Positions 13,695-20,414 of a stretch of 20,414 nucleotides of DNA are shown here, one piece after another (position 1 is the first letter of the stretch; every line of letters begins with the position of its first letter). The notes beneath the pieces were generated by a model, which was given only the letters and a program-made list of their open reading frames with translations, had not been told where the DNA came from and did not search any database. The stretch is from Treponema sp. (GTDB lineage: Bacteria > Spirochaetota > Spirochaetia > Treponematales > Breznakiellaceae): the NCBI GenBank assembly GCA_031273835.1, contig JAISRD010000119.1, forward strand, positions 1-20,414, written 5' to 3'. The position numbers and the translations under genes were made by a program.

Positions 13695-14611
13695 CGGGCC
13701 CGCGGCGGCGCAATGGGTTTTTTCAGGGATTCCCTGTTCAGTACTATCGCCACCCGGCCCTCCCGGAGCAGCCTGCGGTTGGATTCGCTTGACAGGATGA
13801 TCAGGGCGTCCTCCTCGCTGATCACAGGGTCCGTGGGCTCCACGCCGAAAACCCCCCCCGCCATGATCCGCAGGGGATTTTCCCCGATCAGGGGAATGAG
13901 GGACCCGTCGATACCCGAAGGGCTGGCTCCCATGATCGCCCCCCGTGAAATATAACGGACCATGCCGTTTACGGAGCTTAGTTCCGGGTCGGTCATGTCC
14001 CGCTCATAGATCAGGTTCATGCGGCTGTCCCAGATTTTGGGAAACAGGCAGGGTTTGGGGAAGGCCTTCGTCTGCCTGCCGTGTACGGGAACTTCCTCGT
14101 CGGCGATGATGATGATCCCCGTATAGGCCCGTGCGGGGGAGGGTATCAGGGGGCCCTGTATGGTCCGGGGGCGGCTGTGGCGTATAAGGGCCGCGGCAAT
14201 GCCGGAAAGGCTGAGGGTATAGCGCCCCGAAATGGCCTCCAGATCCGGCGACAGCGAGGGGGGGACGCGGCGGGCTTCCAGGGCCAGCCGATCCGCCGTT
14301 TGGAGGGAAAGTTCTCCCCGCTTGATAAGATCCTCCACCGTGGCGGAGGAATCCGCCTGGACGCCGAGCAGAACGGGGTGTATAAGGCTTAAGTATTCGT
14401 CCTCAAGCAGGGTTTCGGCCTTTCCCCTGCCCGCCGGGAGCTTAAAACCCCGTCCCCTCAGGTCCAGGTTTATCACGGCGTTCAGCTCCATGCGGTCCCA
14501 TTCAATAAACCCCGTTATGCCCGCCCCTTCCTGTCCGCCCAGGCTGACGTTCAGCATAAGTAAAAAAAGAAGGGCGGAAACCCGCAGGGGGCGGGGCATC
14601 GTTTCTTTCAA
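13691..14611 (-). CDS. LPP20/FlgT-like conserved exported protein
   Basis: 306 residues with an N-terminal signal-like segment (VSALLFLLMLNVSLGG) but no clear lipobox. After the signal comes GITGFIEWDRMELNAVINLDL, a strand-rich start seen in the LPP20/FlgT-like group. Around 160-205, ARAYTGIIIIADE ... FPKPCLFPKIWDSRMNLIYE matches the family pattern TGLVIDARGL...PRI.DE.G..VY. The end ENPLRIMAGGVFGVEPTDPVISEEDALII ... GRVAIVLNRES fits the usual C-terminal motif (NP...A.G......D.VIS..DA). The group is tied to envelope or flagellar function in other bacteria; its exact role is unknown. The TTG start overlaps the transglycosylase stop as TTGA; ATG at 14599 is an alternative. Probably co-transcribed with that gene. 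Confidence 0.65.
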   Translation of the reverse strand: MKETMPRPLRVSALLFLLMLNVSLGGQEGAGITGFIEWDRMELNAVINLDLRGRGFKLPAGRGKAETLLEDEYLSLIHPVLLGVQADSSATVEDLIKRGELSLQTADRLALEARRVPPSLSPDLEAISGRYTLSLSGIAAALIRHSRPRTIQGPLIPSPARAYTGIIIIADEEVPVHGRQTKAFPKPCLFPKIWDSRMNLIYERDMTDPELSSVNGMVRYISRGAIMGASPSGIDGSLIPLIGENPLRIMAGGVFGVEPTDPVISEEDALIILSSESNRRLLREGRVAIVLNRESLKKPIAPPRAR

Positions 14612-15957
14612 CGGCCCGCCGGGATTCTGAGGGCCCTTCCGATATTGAGGGTATCGTTGAGGCCCATCCCGTTGGCGGAGGCCAGGGTTTCGGGATTGAC
14701 GTTGTACGCCAGGGCGATGGACCAGAGGGATTCCCCCCTTTTTACCAGATGGGTGCCGGCAAAGGGAATTTCCCCGGCGGCGGCGATCTCCGGAACCCTG
14801 TTTTGCCGGGGCCCGGCGCTCTCGGGCTCCCTAAAGGCGGGGATCATGAGCCGCTGGCCGATTTTCAGATACCGGGGCTGCAGGCCGGGGTTTGAACCGG
14901 CGATTTGATTTACCGAAATGCCGTAATGCCGGGCCAGTTCCGAAAGGGTATCCCCCCGCCTTATGGTATGAAAGTAATATCTGATCAGGGGTAAGTCCGG
15001 ATCTTCCAGTACCAGGGCGACGCTCTCCGCCTGGGAGGAGGGGACCTTAATATGATAGCCTGAGTCCGGGGGGGTGATGCCGTAGAAAAGTTCACTGTTG
15101 GCCTTTTTCAGATCCGCGCCGGGCAGTCCCGCGTATTCGGCCACCAGGCCCAGATCCACGGAACGGCCTACGGGTATGCGGGTCCATTGGGGATTTTCGG
15201 GCCACTTGATTTCCATGCCGAAGCGGCGGGGATTTGAAAGTATATAGGAAACGGCCAGCAGCCGGGGTATGTATTGGATGGTTTCATTTTTGAAGGCCCT
15301 TTTTTCACAGAGTTCCCAATAATCGGCGCCGGGATACTTTTTCTGGGCCTTAAGAACGGTTCCTATTCCGGCGTTATAGGACGCCAGGGCAAGTTCCCAG
15401 CTTCCTACCCGTTTGTATTCATCCTCCAGTTTGTTCAGGGCCCCCAGGGTGGATTTCCAGAAATCCCTCCGTTCATCCATCCATTCGTTGATGCGCATAT
15501 CATAGGGGCCTATGCTGTTCCGCATAAACTGCCAGAGCCCGGTCGCCCCCGAACGGCTTACCGCGGCGGTGGAATAGGCGGATTCTATCACCGGCAGGTA
15601 CACCAGTTCGGCGGGCATGTTCCGTTTTTCGATTTCGCCGCGTATAAAACCCAGATAGGGTTCGCCCCGCTCCATGATGGCGCTGAGCCACTTGATGCCC
15701 CCGGGCCTTGAGTACTGCTCAATATATTTTTGGGTGAGCTCCTCATTTATGCCCCCCAGGGTCAGCAGCAGGGGCGGTTCCGTGTGGGGGGCCGGTACGG
15801 ACTGGGCATAACGGATCTGGCGCAGGGGTCTTTCAATGGGCTCGCCGGAAACAACTTCCAGCCGGTCCTCATCAAGCTGATAGGAAACCAATTCCGCCGC
15901 TCCCCCATGGAAGACGGCGGCGCTCAGCAGGGCAATAAAAAAAATTGATCGATTCAT
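14608..15957 (-). CDS. MltD-like membrane-bound lytic murein transglycosylase with two LysM domains
   Basis: Cleaves peptidoglycan glycan strands in the periplasm. About 449 residues from the chosen start at 15957 (MNRSIFFIALLSAAVFHGGAA, a Sec signal); an upstream ATG at 15975 has no better site. The SLT domain spans roughly 75-235, with catalytic Glu in VYLPVIESAYS (Glu 125), GLWQFM (140-145), and ALASYNAGIG (191-200) plus YIPRLLAV. The two LysM repeats are at about 329-372 (HTIRRGDTLSELARHYGIS) and 402-446 (HLVKRGESLWSIALAYNVN) and bind glycan. Length and order match MltD-type enzymes. Divergent from the membrane protein at 16007, overlapping the possible 5' ends. Likely involved in wall remodelling. 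Confidence 0.92.
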   Translation of the reverse strand: MNRSIFFIALLSAAVFHGGAAELVSYQLDEDRLEVVSGEPIERPLRQIRYAQSVPAPHTEPPLLLTLGGINEELTQKYIEQYSRPGGIKWLSAIMERGEPYLGFIRGEIEKRNMPAELVYLPVIESAYSTAAVSRSGATGLWQFMRNSIGPYDMRINEWMDERRDFWKSTLGALNKLEDEYKRVGSWELALASYNAGIGTVLKAQKKYPGADYWELCEKRAFKNETIQYIPRLLAVSYILSNPRRFGMEIKWPENPQWTRIPVGRSVDLGLVAEYAGLPGADLKKANSELFYGITPPDSGYHIKVPSSQAESVALVLEDPDLPLIRYYFHTIRRGDTLSELARHYGISVNQIAGSNPGLQPRYLKIGQRLMIPAFREPESAGPRQNRVPEIAAAGEIPFAGTHLVKRGESLWSIALAYNVNPETLASANGMGLNDTLNIGRALRIPAGR

Positions 15958-16006
15958 TTTATTTGATCTTAACATGGACCTTTCCCATTGGCAAGAGAGG
16001 GGGAAA

Positions 16007-16579
16007 ATGGTTATAGTAAATTATATGCATAAAAACCGCCGCCGTATTACCGCTCAGATGGTGTTTGTCGCCGGCCTTGTACTGTTGATACTGGGCATAG
16101 CCTTTCTGCTGGGCGCCGTAACCGACACTTCAAAACTTTCCATACTGGGGTCCCTTCTTTTTGTAATTATCGGCGGGATATTTGTGATTCTGGCCCTAAA
16201 ATTTGTTAAACATTCGATGTATATTTTTCTCGCCCTTTTTTTTCTTTTGGTAGGCCTTTTTATGTTTCTGGTCAGCCTCAAGATCATTCCCATCACCCTT
16301 GCCCAGGGCTGGCCCCTGCTTTCGGTTTTTGCGGGCCTTTCCCTTTTTGCCTCCGGCTGGAGGCATTTCCGGGTCCTCCGTTACCGCTACTTTATTCCCT
16401 CCCTTACCTTTACCGTCTTAGGCTGCGTTTTATCGGTTTTTTCATTTAAGGTAGTTTCCTTTTCCTTTAGGCGTTTCATGTTGAACTGGTGGCCTCTTCT
16501 GGTCCTCTTGGCGGGGCTTATGCTGGTATTTCTCTCGCTGGGGCCCCCCGGGGACAAAGGCGGGGAAACAAAGCCGTGA
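16007..16579 (+). CDS. Polytopic membrane protein, LiaF/DUF5668-like
   Basis: 190 residues from 16007, chosen because AGAGGGGG lies just upstream; the longer frame from 15974 adds hydrophilic residues only. Six or so hydrophobic segments: about 20-38, 47-66, 70-90, 96-112, 122-142, 160-180. Two carry a GWPLLSVFAGLSLFASGW / NWWPLLVLLAGLMLVF motif like the LiaI-LiaF transmembrane family, which senses or modulates envelope stress in Firmicutes. No soluble C-terminal domain. Overlaps the TPR gene (GTGA), so coupling is likely. Membrane protein confidence high; family naming weak. Confidence 0.75.
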   Translation: MVIVNYMHKNRRRITAQMVFVAGLVLLILGIAFLLGAVTDTSKLSILGSLLFVIIGGIFVILALKFVKHSMYIFLALFFLLVGLFMFLVSLKIIPITLAQGWPLLSVFAGLSLFASGWRHFRVLRYRYFIPSLTFTVLGCVLSVFSFKVVSFSFRRFMLNWWPLLVLLAGLMLVFLSLGPPGDKGGETKP

Positions 16580-18279
16580 AATGGCGAATCGGATTAGTCT
16601 CCGGTGCATTCTGTTTTCTGTTATATTTTTCCTGTGAAACCCGGGGGCCGGTACGGCCGGCGGATCTGCCCATCATGGTTCCCGAAAATGAAGAGAGGCC
16701 CGCCTCCAGGGGGGTGGCCGACGAGATCCGCCATCAAACGGAACTGGGGAATCCCCAGTCCCTGGCGGCGGCGGTGGAATTGATACAGGCCCGGCATTTG
16801 GAAAATACCGACTACGGAAGGGTAATGAACGCCGCCGCGGCGGCGCTGCTTAAGGTGATCTACCCCGACACGGCGGTGCGCGTTTTCCCCCCGGACCCCC
16901 CCCGGACCCACAATTATACCAAAATAATACGGGACGCCGAACAGGGTATCTACACCGTCCCGGCGGCAAATTCAAGGGATTTTTTGGAATTTGTTCTTCC
17001 TTTTCTTGCCTACTACAGAATTGAGGAAAACCGGAGCCCCGATCAGGGGGATTCCCGGCTCTTAAATACCCTTTCGGACCTTAACAAGGCCGCTCAGCTT
17101 AATCCTCAATCGGTACTGCCCTACCTTTTTCAGGGTTTTGTCTATGAACGTAACCGGGACCTTGCAAGGGCCGAGACCTCCTATACCCTGGCCCTGGTGT
17201 CGGCACCCTCCTGCTATCCGGCCGAGCTGGGGCTGCTGCGGCTCCTCCGGGCCCAGGGAAGAAGCGCCGAGGAAAATGCCCTGTTTTCGGAACTTTTGAT
17301 CCGCTATCCCGATAATCCGGCCCTTAAAAAGCAGCTTGCCCGGAACTACGTAAACGCCGGGGAATTGGTCCGGGCCGAAGGGGCCGTCGCGGAAATACTG
17401 CAGCGTAACCCCCGGGACGGTGAATTCCTCCTTTTAAGGGCCTACATAGCCCTGGAACAGGGATTGTATCAGGAGGCCCAGACCCCCCTGGACAGCTACG
17501 CTTCCATAGACCCCGGCAACAGGGATTATCTTTTTTTCAGGGCCCGCCTGCAGCTGGAAGCCTACCATAACCGTGATACGGCCCTCAATTACCTTAGGTC
17601 TATTGTCCGTTCTTATCCGAATGATACCGAAGCGCTGATCTATATGGCGGGACTTTTGATGGAATCCTCCAAGGCCCAGGAGACCGATGAGGGGCGGGCG
17701 ATCCTTAAGCGCCTCCTCGGCGCCGGAAATCCCCCGGCGGAGCTCCTTTTCCTGGCGGTACAGGACGCCCTGCGGCGGGAAGACTGGAAAGAGGGAAAGA
17801 CCCTGCTGGACCGGCTTTTGACGCTGCGCCGGAATGAAAAGGATCTGCTTGCGGCCTACCGGGTGGAACGGGGCGTGGGAAACAACGCGGCGGCCCTTTC
17901 CCACGCCAGGGAACTTTACAACCGTGATTCGGGGAATGACGAAACCATCGCCGCCTATATCAACGCCCTCATTGAAACGGGCCGGCAGGCCGAGGCGGGA
18001 CGCCTTATCGAACAGCGTCTGGCCGCCCTGGACGGCGGAATCCTCAAGGGCAGGTACTACTTTCTGCGTTCCAGGCTGCGGAACAACGAAGACGCGGCGA
18101 TGAACGATCTGCGGGCAAGCCTCTTCGAGGACCCTAAAAACCTCGACGCCCTTATCGCGATGTTTGAAATATACCACCGCCGCCGGGATACCAGGCGGGC
18201 GGCGTATTACTTTAGGCAGGCCGCGGCCCTGGCCCCGAATAACCCGGTGCTTAAGCGTTACGAGGCCGAATACCGTTAA
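16576..18279 (+). CDS. TPR-repeat lipoprotein
   Basis: 567 residues from the GTG at 16576, which overlaps the preceding stop; the longer frame from 16489 reads the membrane gene out of frame. MKWRIGLVSGAFCFLLYFSC is a signal with a relaxed spirochaete-type lipobox (Cys 20). Then a helix-rich N-terminal part and, from about 165, many TPR-like helix pairs: LNPQSVLPYLFQGFVYERNRDLARAETSYTLAL, YPDNPALKKQLARNYVNAGELVRAE, NPRDGEFLLLRAYIALEQGLYQEA, YPNDTEALIYMAGLLME, and a last one ending ALAPNNPVLKRYEAEYR. TPR proteins assemble multiprotein complexes; partners are not visible. It could scaffold envelope complexes with the membrane protein. Ends in a tail-to-tail overlap with the next gene. Confidence 0.85.
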   Translation: MKWRIGLVSGAFCFLLYFSCETRGPVRPADLPIMVPENEERPASRGVADEIRHQTELGNPQSLAAAVELIQARHLENTDYGRVMNAAAAALLKVIYPDTAVRVFPPDPPRTHNYTKIIRDAEQGIYTVPAANSRDFLEFVLPFLAYYRIEENRSPDQGDSRLLNTLSDLNKAAQLNPQSVLPYLFQGFVYERNRDLARAETSYTLALVSAPSCYPAELGLLRLLRAQGRSAEENALFSELLIRYPDNPALKKQLARNYVNAGELVRAEGAVAEILQRNPRDGEFLLLRAYIALEQGLYQEAQTPLDSYASIDPGNRDYLFFRARLQLEAYHNRDTALNYLRSIVRSYPNDTEALIYMAGLLMESSKAQETDEGRAILKRLLGAGNPPAELLFLAVQDALRREDWKEGKTLLDRLLTLRRNEKDLLAAYRVERGVGNNAAALSHARELYNRDSGNDETIAAYINALIETGRQAEAGRLIEQRLAALDGGILKGRYYFLRSRLRNNEDAAMNDLRASLFEDPKNLDALIAMFEIYHRRRDTRRAAYYFRQAAALAPNNPVLKRYEAEYR

Positions 18280-18566
18280 ATGAGGATTGCCCTTTTAACG
18301 GCCGTGGGAAAAACCCCGAAAAGCCGGTCCAGGGAATCCTCAGGTCCATAAGAAGTTCCCGCGGCCTTATTGTATTTTTTAATCACCAGGGTTTTCTCTT
18401 CTTTGTTTCCCGAATAGATCGCCGATGAATAGGCGGCCCTGAAAAACCCCAGATCGGCCAGGGCTTCGGTGGAAAGGGAACCGTAACGGCGCCGGGCCTG
18501 GTTATCCACCACCGCCGAGGGGCCGTCGTAGCCTATGGTGAAGATAAAATAATCCCGGGGAAGCAT
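18276..18566 (-). CDS. Small conserved-looking protein of unknown function next to rubredoxin
   Basis: 96 residues: DYFIFTIGYDGPSAVVDNQARRRYGSLSTEALADLGFFRAAYSSAIYSGNKEEK, then LVIKKYNKAAGTSYGPEDSLDRLFGVF. No signal peptide or cysteine. It starts 6 bp after the rubredoxin stop with only AGGG upstream, so it is probably co-translated. Composition looks like a real folded protein. I do not recognise the family. Its neighbour suggests redox or oxygen defence, but nothing in the sequence shows it. Confidence 0.7.
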   Translation of the reverse strand: MLPRDYFIFTIGYDGPSAVVDNQARRRYGSLSTEALADLGFFRAAYSSAIYSGNKEEKTLVIKKYNKAAGTSYGPEDSLDRLFGVFPTAVKRAILI

Positions 18567-18572
18567 GACGCC

Positions 18573-18731
18573 CTAGACCGCGGGAGAAAAATCGGCCTTG
18601 GTCGCCCCGCAAAGGGGGCAAACCCAATCATCGGGAATATCCTTAAAGGCCGTACCGGGTTTTATCCCGCCGTCGCTGTCCCCCACGGCGGGATCGTACA
18701 CATAACCGCAAATGCAGACATATTTTTCCAT
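18573..18731 (-). CDS. Rubredoxin with an unusual CxC first knuckle
   Basis: 52-residue iron protein that carries single electrons, typically in oxygen or peroxide defence in anaerobes. The sequence reads MEKYVCICGYVYDPAVGD, then GGIKPGTAFKDIPDDWVCPLCGATKADF. The second knuckle CPLCG (39-43) is standard. The first reads C6-I-C8-G, one residue shorter than the usual CxxCG. GGAG upstream (minus strand) is well placed, and a strong promoter lies at 18758-18786. All of the usual GTxFxDIPDDWVCPxCG features are present. Short length, single domain and the downstream 96-residue gene suggest a two-gene unit. Confidence 0.93.
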   Translation of the reverse strand: MEKYVCICGYVYDPAVGDSDGGIKPGTAFKDIPDDWVCPLCGATKADFSPAV

Positions 18732-18757
18732 AACGGTGCTCCTTACATCTTCCCCTA

Positions 18758-18786
18758 AGTATAGTGTAAAGAAAACGGACTGTCCA
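18758..18786 (-). promoter_or_regulatory. Sigma-70-type promoter of the rubredoxin unit
   Basis: On the minus strand, TGGACA (18786-18781) and TATACT (18763-18758) each match five of six consensus bases and are exactly 17 bp apart. The start of transcription would be near 18751, about 20 bp before the rubredoxin start codon. Confidence 0.75.
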
Positions 18787-18792
18787 TGAAGC

Positions 18793-19476
18793 TTACAACA
18801 GGTTAAAGGGTTTTAACAGCTTGTCTACCTCCACCGGTTTGCCGTTTTCATCATCCACCGTAACCTTGGCAAAAACCCACCCTTCAACGGCATCCGGGTC
18901 TACCCCGGCATTGATAAAGGGTTCGGGGTTCAAGACAAATACCATATCCTTGTCGTTGGTATTCATGTCTTTGGCCCATTCAAAAAGGTTCCCCCCTGCG
19001 AGGTTTACCCCGTAATGATCCAGCGCTCCATGGTACCCAATGCTGCTCCGCTTCAGTTTGACTATCTGTTCATATGAAGCGATGGGGGTGGGCTCTCCCG
19101 AATACTTCAAAACTTCCTGCCCCAATTTGGTCCCCACGATGATCGTGTCATCAAGAACCGTGATGCTTTCGGGCAGCCGGTTTACATCAAGCCCCGCGTC
19201 TATAAACGGCTGCGCTTCGAAAACGATCATTACGTCATGCAGGGGGCTTTCGCTGTAGTTTTTGCTCCAGATGAATTTTGCGCTCCCGTCCGGGGCAAAG
19301 AGAACCCATCCGCCGGTCATTTCATCGCTTACAATTTCCCGGGGCGCGTTGTTCAAGAGGGCCCTGAAGGATTTAACCGATTCCGTCCCGACCACATCCA
19401 ATTTTCCACAGGCGGCGCTCAGAAGGGCCGTAAGGACCATCCCGCCTGAGAACAGTTTCGTTACAGTTCTTTTCAT
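18793..19476 (-). CDS. Lipoprotein with internally duplicated domain
   Basis: 227 residues. Signal peptide MKRTVTKLFSGGMVLTALLSAAC has lipobox SAAC with Cys 23. Two similar halves are visible: KFIWSKNYSESPLHDVMIVFEAQPFIDAGLDVNRL (about 67-101) and LFEWAKDMNTNDKDMVFVLNPEPFINAGVDPDAV (about 164-197). Both carry the pattern F-W-S/A-K, an acidic loop, and P-F-I-x-A-G-x-D. Each is preceded or followed by strands, so two copies of one domain are likely. GGAG upstream is well placed. It follows copA by 32 bp on the same strand and may share its transcript. A role in metal binding near the pump is only a guess; no Cys, Met or His cluster supports it. Confidence 0.8.
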   Translation of the reverse strand: MKRTVTKLFSGGMVLTALLSAACGKLDVVGTESVKSFRALLNNAPREIVSDEMTGGWVLFAPDGSAKFIWSKNYSESPLHDVMIVFEAQPFIDAGLDVNRLPESITVLDDTIIVGTKLGQEVLKYSGEPTPIASYEQIVKLKRSSIGYHGALDHYGVNLAGGNLFEWAKDMNTNDKDMVFVLNPEPFINAGVDPDAVEGWVFAKVTVDDENGKPVEVDKLLKPFNLL

Positions 19477-19508
19477 GTTTTTCTCCGTTTTTTCCCAAAA
19501 TATAGTAT

Positions 19509-20414
19509 TTAGCCCTTAAGGGCCTTAAACCGCTTAAGCCGAAGGGCGTTAGTCAAAACCGATACGGAACTCATACTCATGGCGGCGGCGGCGAATATCG
19601 GGTTCAACAGGGGGCCGCCGAAAATATGCAGTACCCCCGCCGCAATGGGAATTCCCACAACGTTATAGCCGAAGGCCCAAAACAGATTCTGCTTAATATT
19701 ACGGATCGTCTTTTTGCTCAAATTGATCGCCGTAGGCACATCCATGAGGTCGCTCCGCATAAGCACGATGTCCGCCGATTCCATGGCAACATCCGTACCG
19801 GAACCGATGGCGATGCCGATATCCGCCTGGGCTAAGGCGGGGGCGTCGTTGATGCCGTCCCCGACCATCGCAACATAACTGCGGCGCTTCGGGGAAGCCC
19901 CCGGACGCTTCCCCGAAGCCGTTCTGTTTTGTAGTTTTTTTACCTCCGTGGATTTGTCCTGGGGTAAAACTTCCGAAAGCACCCGGTCTATTCCCACCTG
20001 TTTGGCAATGGCGGCGGCGGTCCTCCGGTTGTCCCCGGTGATCATGGCAACCTCTATGCCCATTTTGTGAAGGCCCTCAATAGCGGCCCTGCTGCCGGGC
20101 TTTACCACGTCGGCTACGGCGATAATTCCGGCAAGGCGAAAACCCCCGTTGTCCGCGTCAGGGGCCAGGGGGCCGAAGGCGACGTACATGGGGGTTTTCC
20201 CTTCCCCCGCCAGGCTGTCCGAAGCGCTTTCCAGTCCGGCAAGGGAGACGCCCCTTTCCTCCATGAGTTTCCGGTTTCCGGCCAGGACCCGGCACGGATG
20301 ACGGGTCCCGCTTTCGGGTCCGCTTTTACCGCCTTCCATGGCCGTATCAAGCACTACCTCTATGCCCCGGCCCGTTAACGCTTCAAAATGTTCCACGGCA
20401 AAAAGCGGCAGCCC
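19509..20414 (-). CDS. copA: Copper-type P1B ATPase, C-terminal part (cut by window edge)
   Basis: The frame is open to the window edge and begins in mid-protein with GLPLFAVEHFEALTGRG. Seen: end of the N-domain (LAGNRKLMEERG), P-domain with MITGDNRRTAAAIAKQVGIDRVLSEVLPQDK, GDGINDAPALAQADIGIAIGSGTDVAMESADIVLM, and the last two membrane helices with NLFWAFGYNVVGIP and AMSMSSVSVLTNALRLKRFK. The YN and MSMSS motifs fit Cu(I) exporters of the PIB-1 type. The CPC motif and phosphorylated Asp lie outside. A 12-residue basic insertion (about ASGKRPGASPKRR) sits just before VAMVGDG and comes from a palindrome at 19886-19919. Another hydrophilic insertion (AMEGGKSGPESGTR) lies in the N-domain. Role: ATP-driven copper export across the inner membrane. 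Confidence 0.93.
   Translation of the reverse strand, partial: GLPLFAVEHFEALTGRGIEVVLDTAMEGGKSGPESGTRHPCRVLAGNRKLMEERGVSLAGLESASDSLAGEGKTPMYVAFGPLAPDADNGGFRLAGIIAVADVVKPGSRAAIEGLHKMGIEVAMITGDNRRTAAAIAKQVGIDRVLSEVLPQDKSTEVKKLQNRTASGKRPGASPKRRSYVAMVGDGINDAPALAQADIGIAIGSGTDVAMESADIVLMRSDLMDVPTAINLSKKTIRNIKQNLFWAFGYNVVGIPIAAGVLHIFGGPLLNPIFAAAAMSMSSVSVLTNALRLKRFKALKG
19886..19919. repeat. Perfect 13-bp inverted repeat inserted in copA
   Basis: GCTTCGGGGAAGC (19886-19898) and GCTTCCCCGAAGC (19907-19919) are exact reverse complements with an 8-bp spacer. They fall exactly where the ATPase carries a basic insertion that the family usually lacks. Confidence 0.85.

Noticed and set aside
19512..19523. 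Perfect palindrome GCCCTTAAGGGC at the copA stop
   Set aside because: No T run follows on the minus strand and no known operator matches; likely chance.

Overview
The window looks like a chromosome segment of a GC-rich, anaerobic spirochaete of the Treponema group. This is inferred from gene content: a methionyl-tRNA synthetase gene coupled to a FemAB-family gene, many Sec lipoproteins with loose lipoboxes, a TPR lipoprotein, a LysM lytic transglycosylase, a rubredoxin, and an outer-membrane-type barrel with a long poly-G tract. No rRNA or tRNA gene was seen, and species cannot be fixed from the sequence.

Layout. 1-580: gene-poor, with a possible decayed gene fragment and a hairpin leader. 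581-3984 (+): metG and a femAB-like gene, coupled by a TTGA overlap and closed by a terminator. 4097-8303 (+): a promoter, a predicted outer-membrane barrel protein with an in-frame G11 tract, and two paralogous beta-helix lipoproteins. 8304-9380: three tandem inverted-repeat elements, then about 23 units of a 21-bp repeat that is open in both directions. 9460-13694 (+): a cassette of unknown families, B1 (9460), C1 (10205), a third beta-helix lipoprotein (10958), B2 (12374), a STAS-domain protein (12796) and C2 (13200). B1/B2 and C1/C2 are clear paralogues, so a B-C pair has been duplicated around a lipoprotein and a STAS gene. 13691-15957 (-): a lytic transglycosylase and an LPP20/FlgT-like exported protein. 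16007-18279 (+): a polytopic membrane protein and a TPR lipoprotein. 18276-20414 (-): a copper-type P-type ATPase (cut by the window edge), an internally duplicated lipoprotein, a rubredoxin with an unusual first metal knuckle, and a small unknown protein.

The part most likely to be undescribed is 4167-13694: beta-helix surface lipoproteins, a possibly phase-variable barrel, paired B and C proteins and a STAS switch protein. My working inference is a cell-surface display or envelope-remodelling locus that expands by duplication. A second theme is short palindromic or repetitive DNA inside coding regions: in copA, metG, the start of the first lipoprotein, and hydrophilic loops of two beta-helix proteins.
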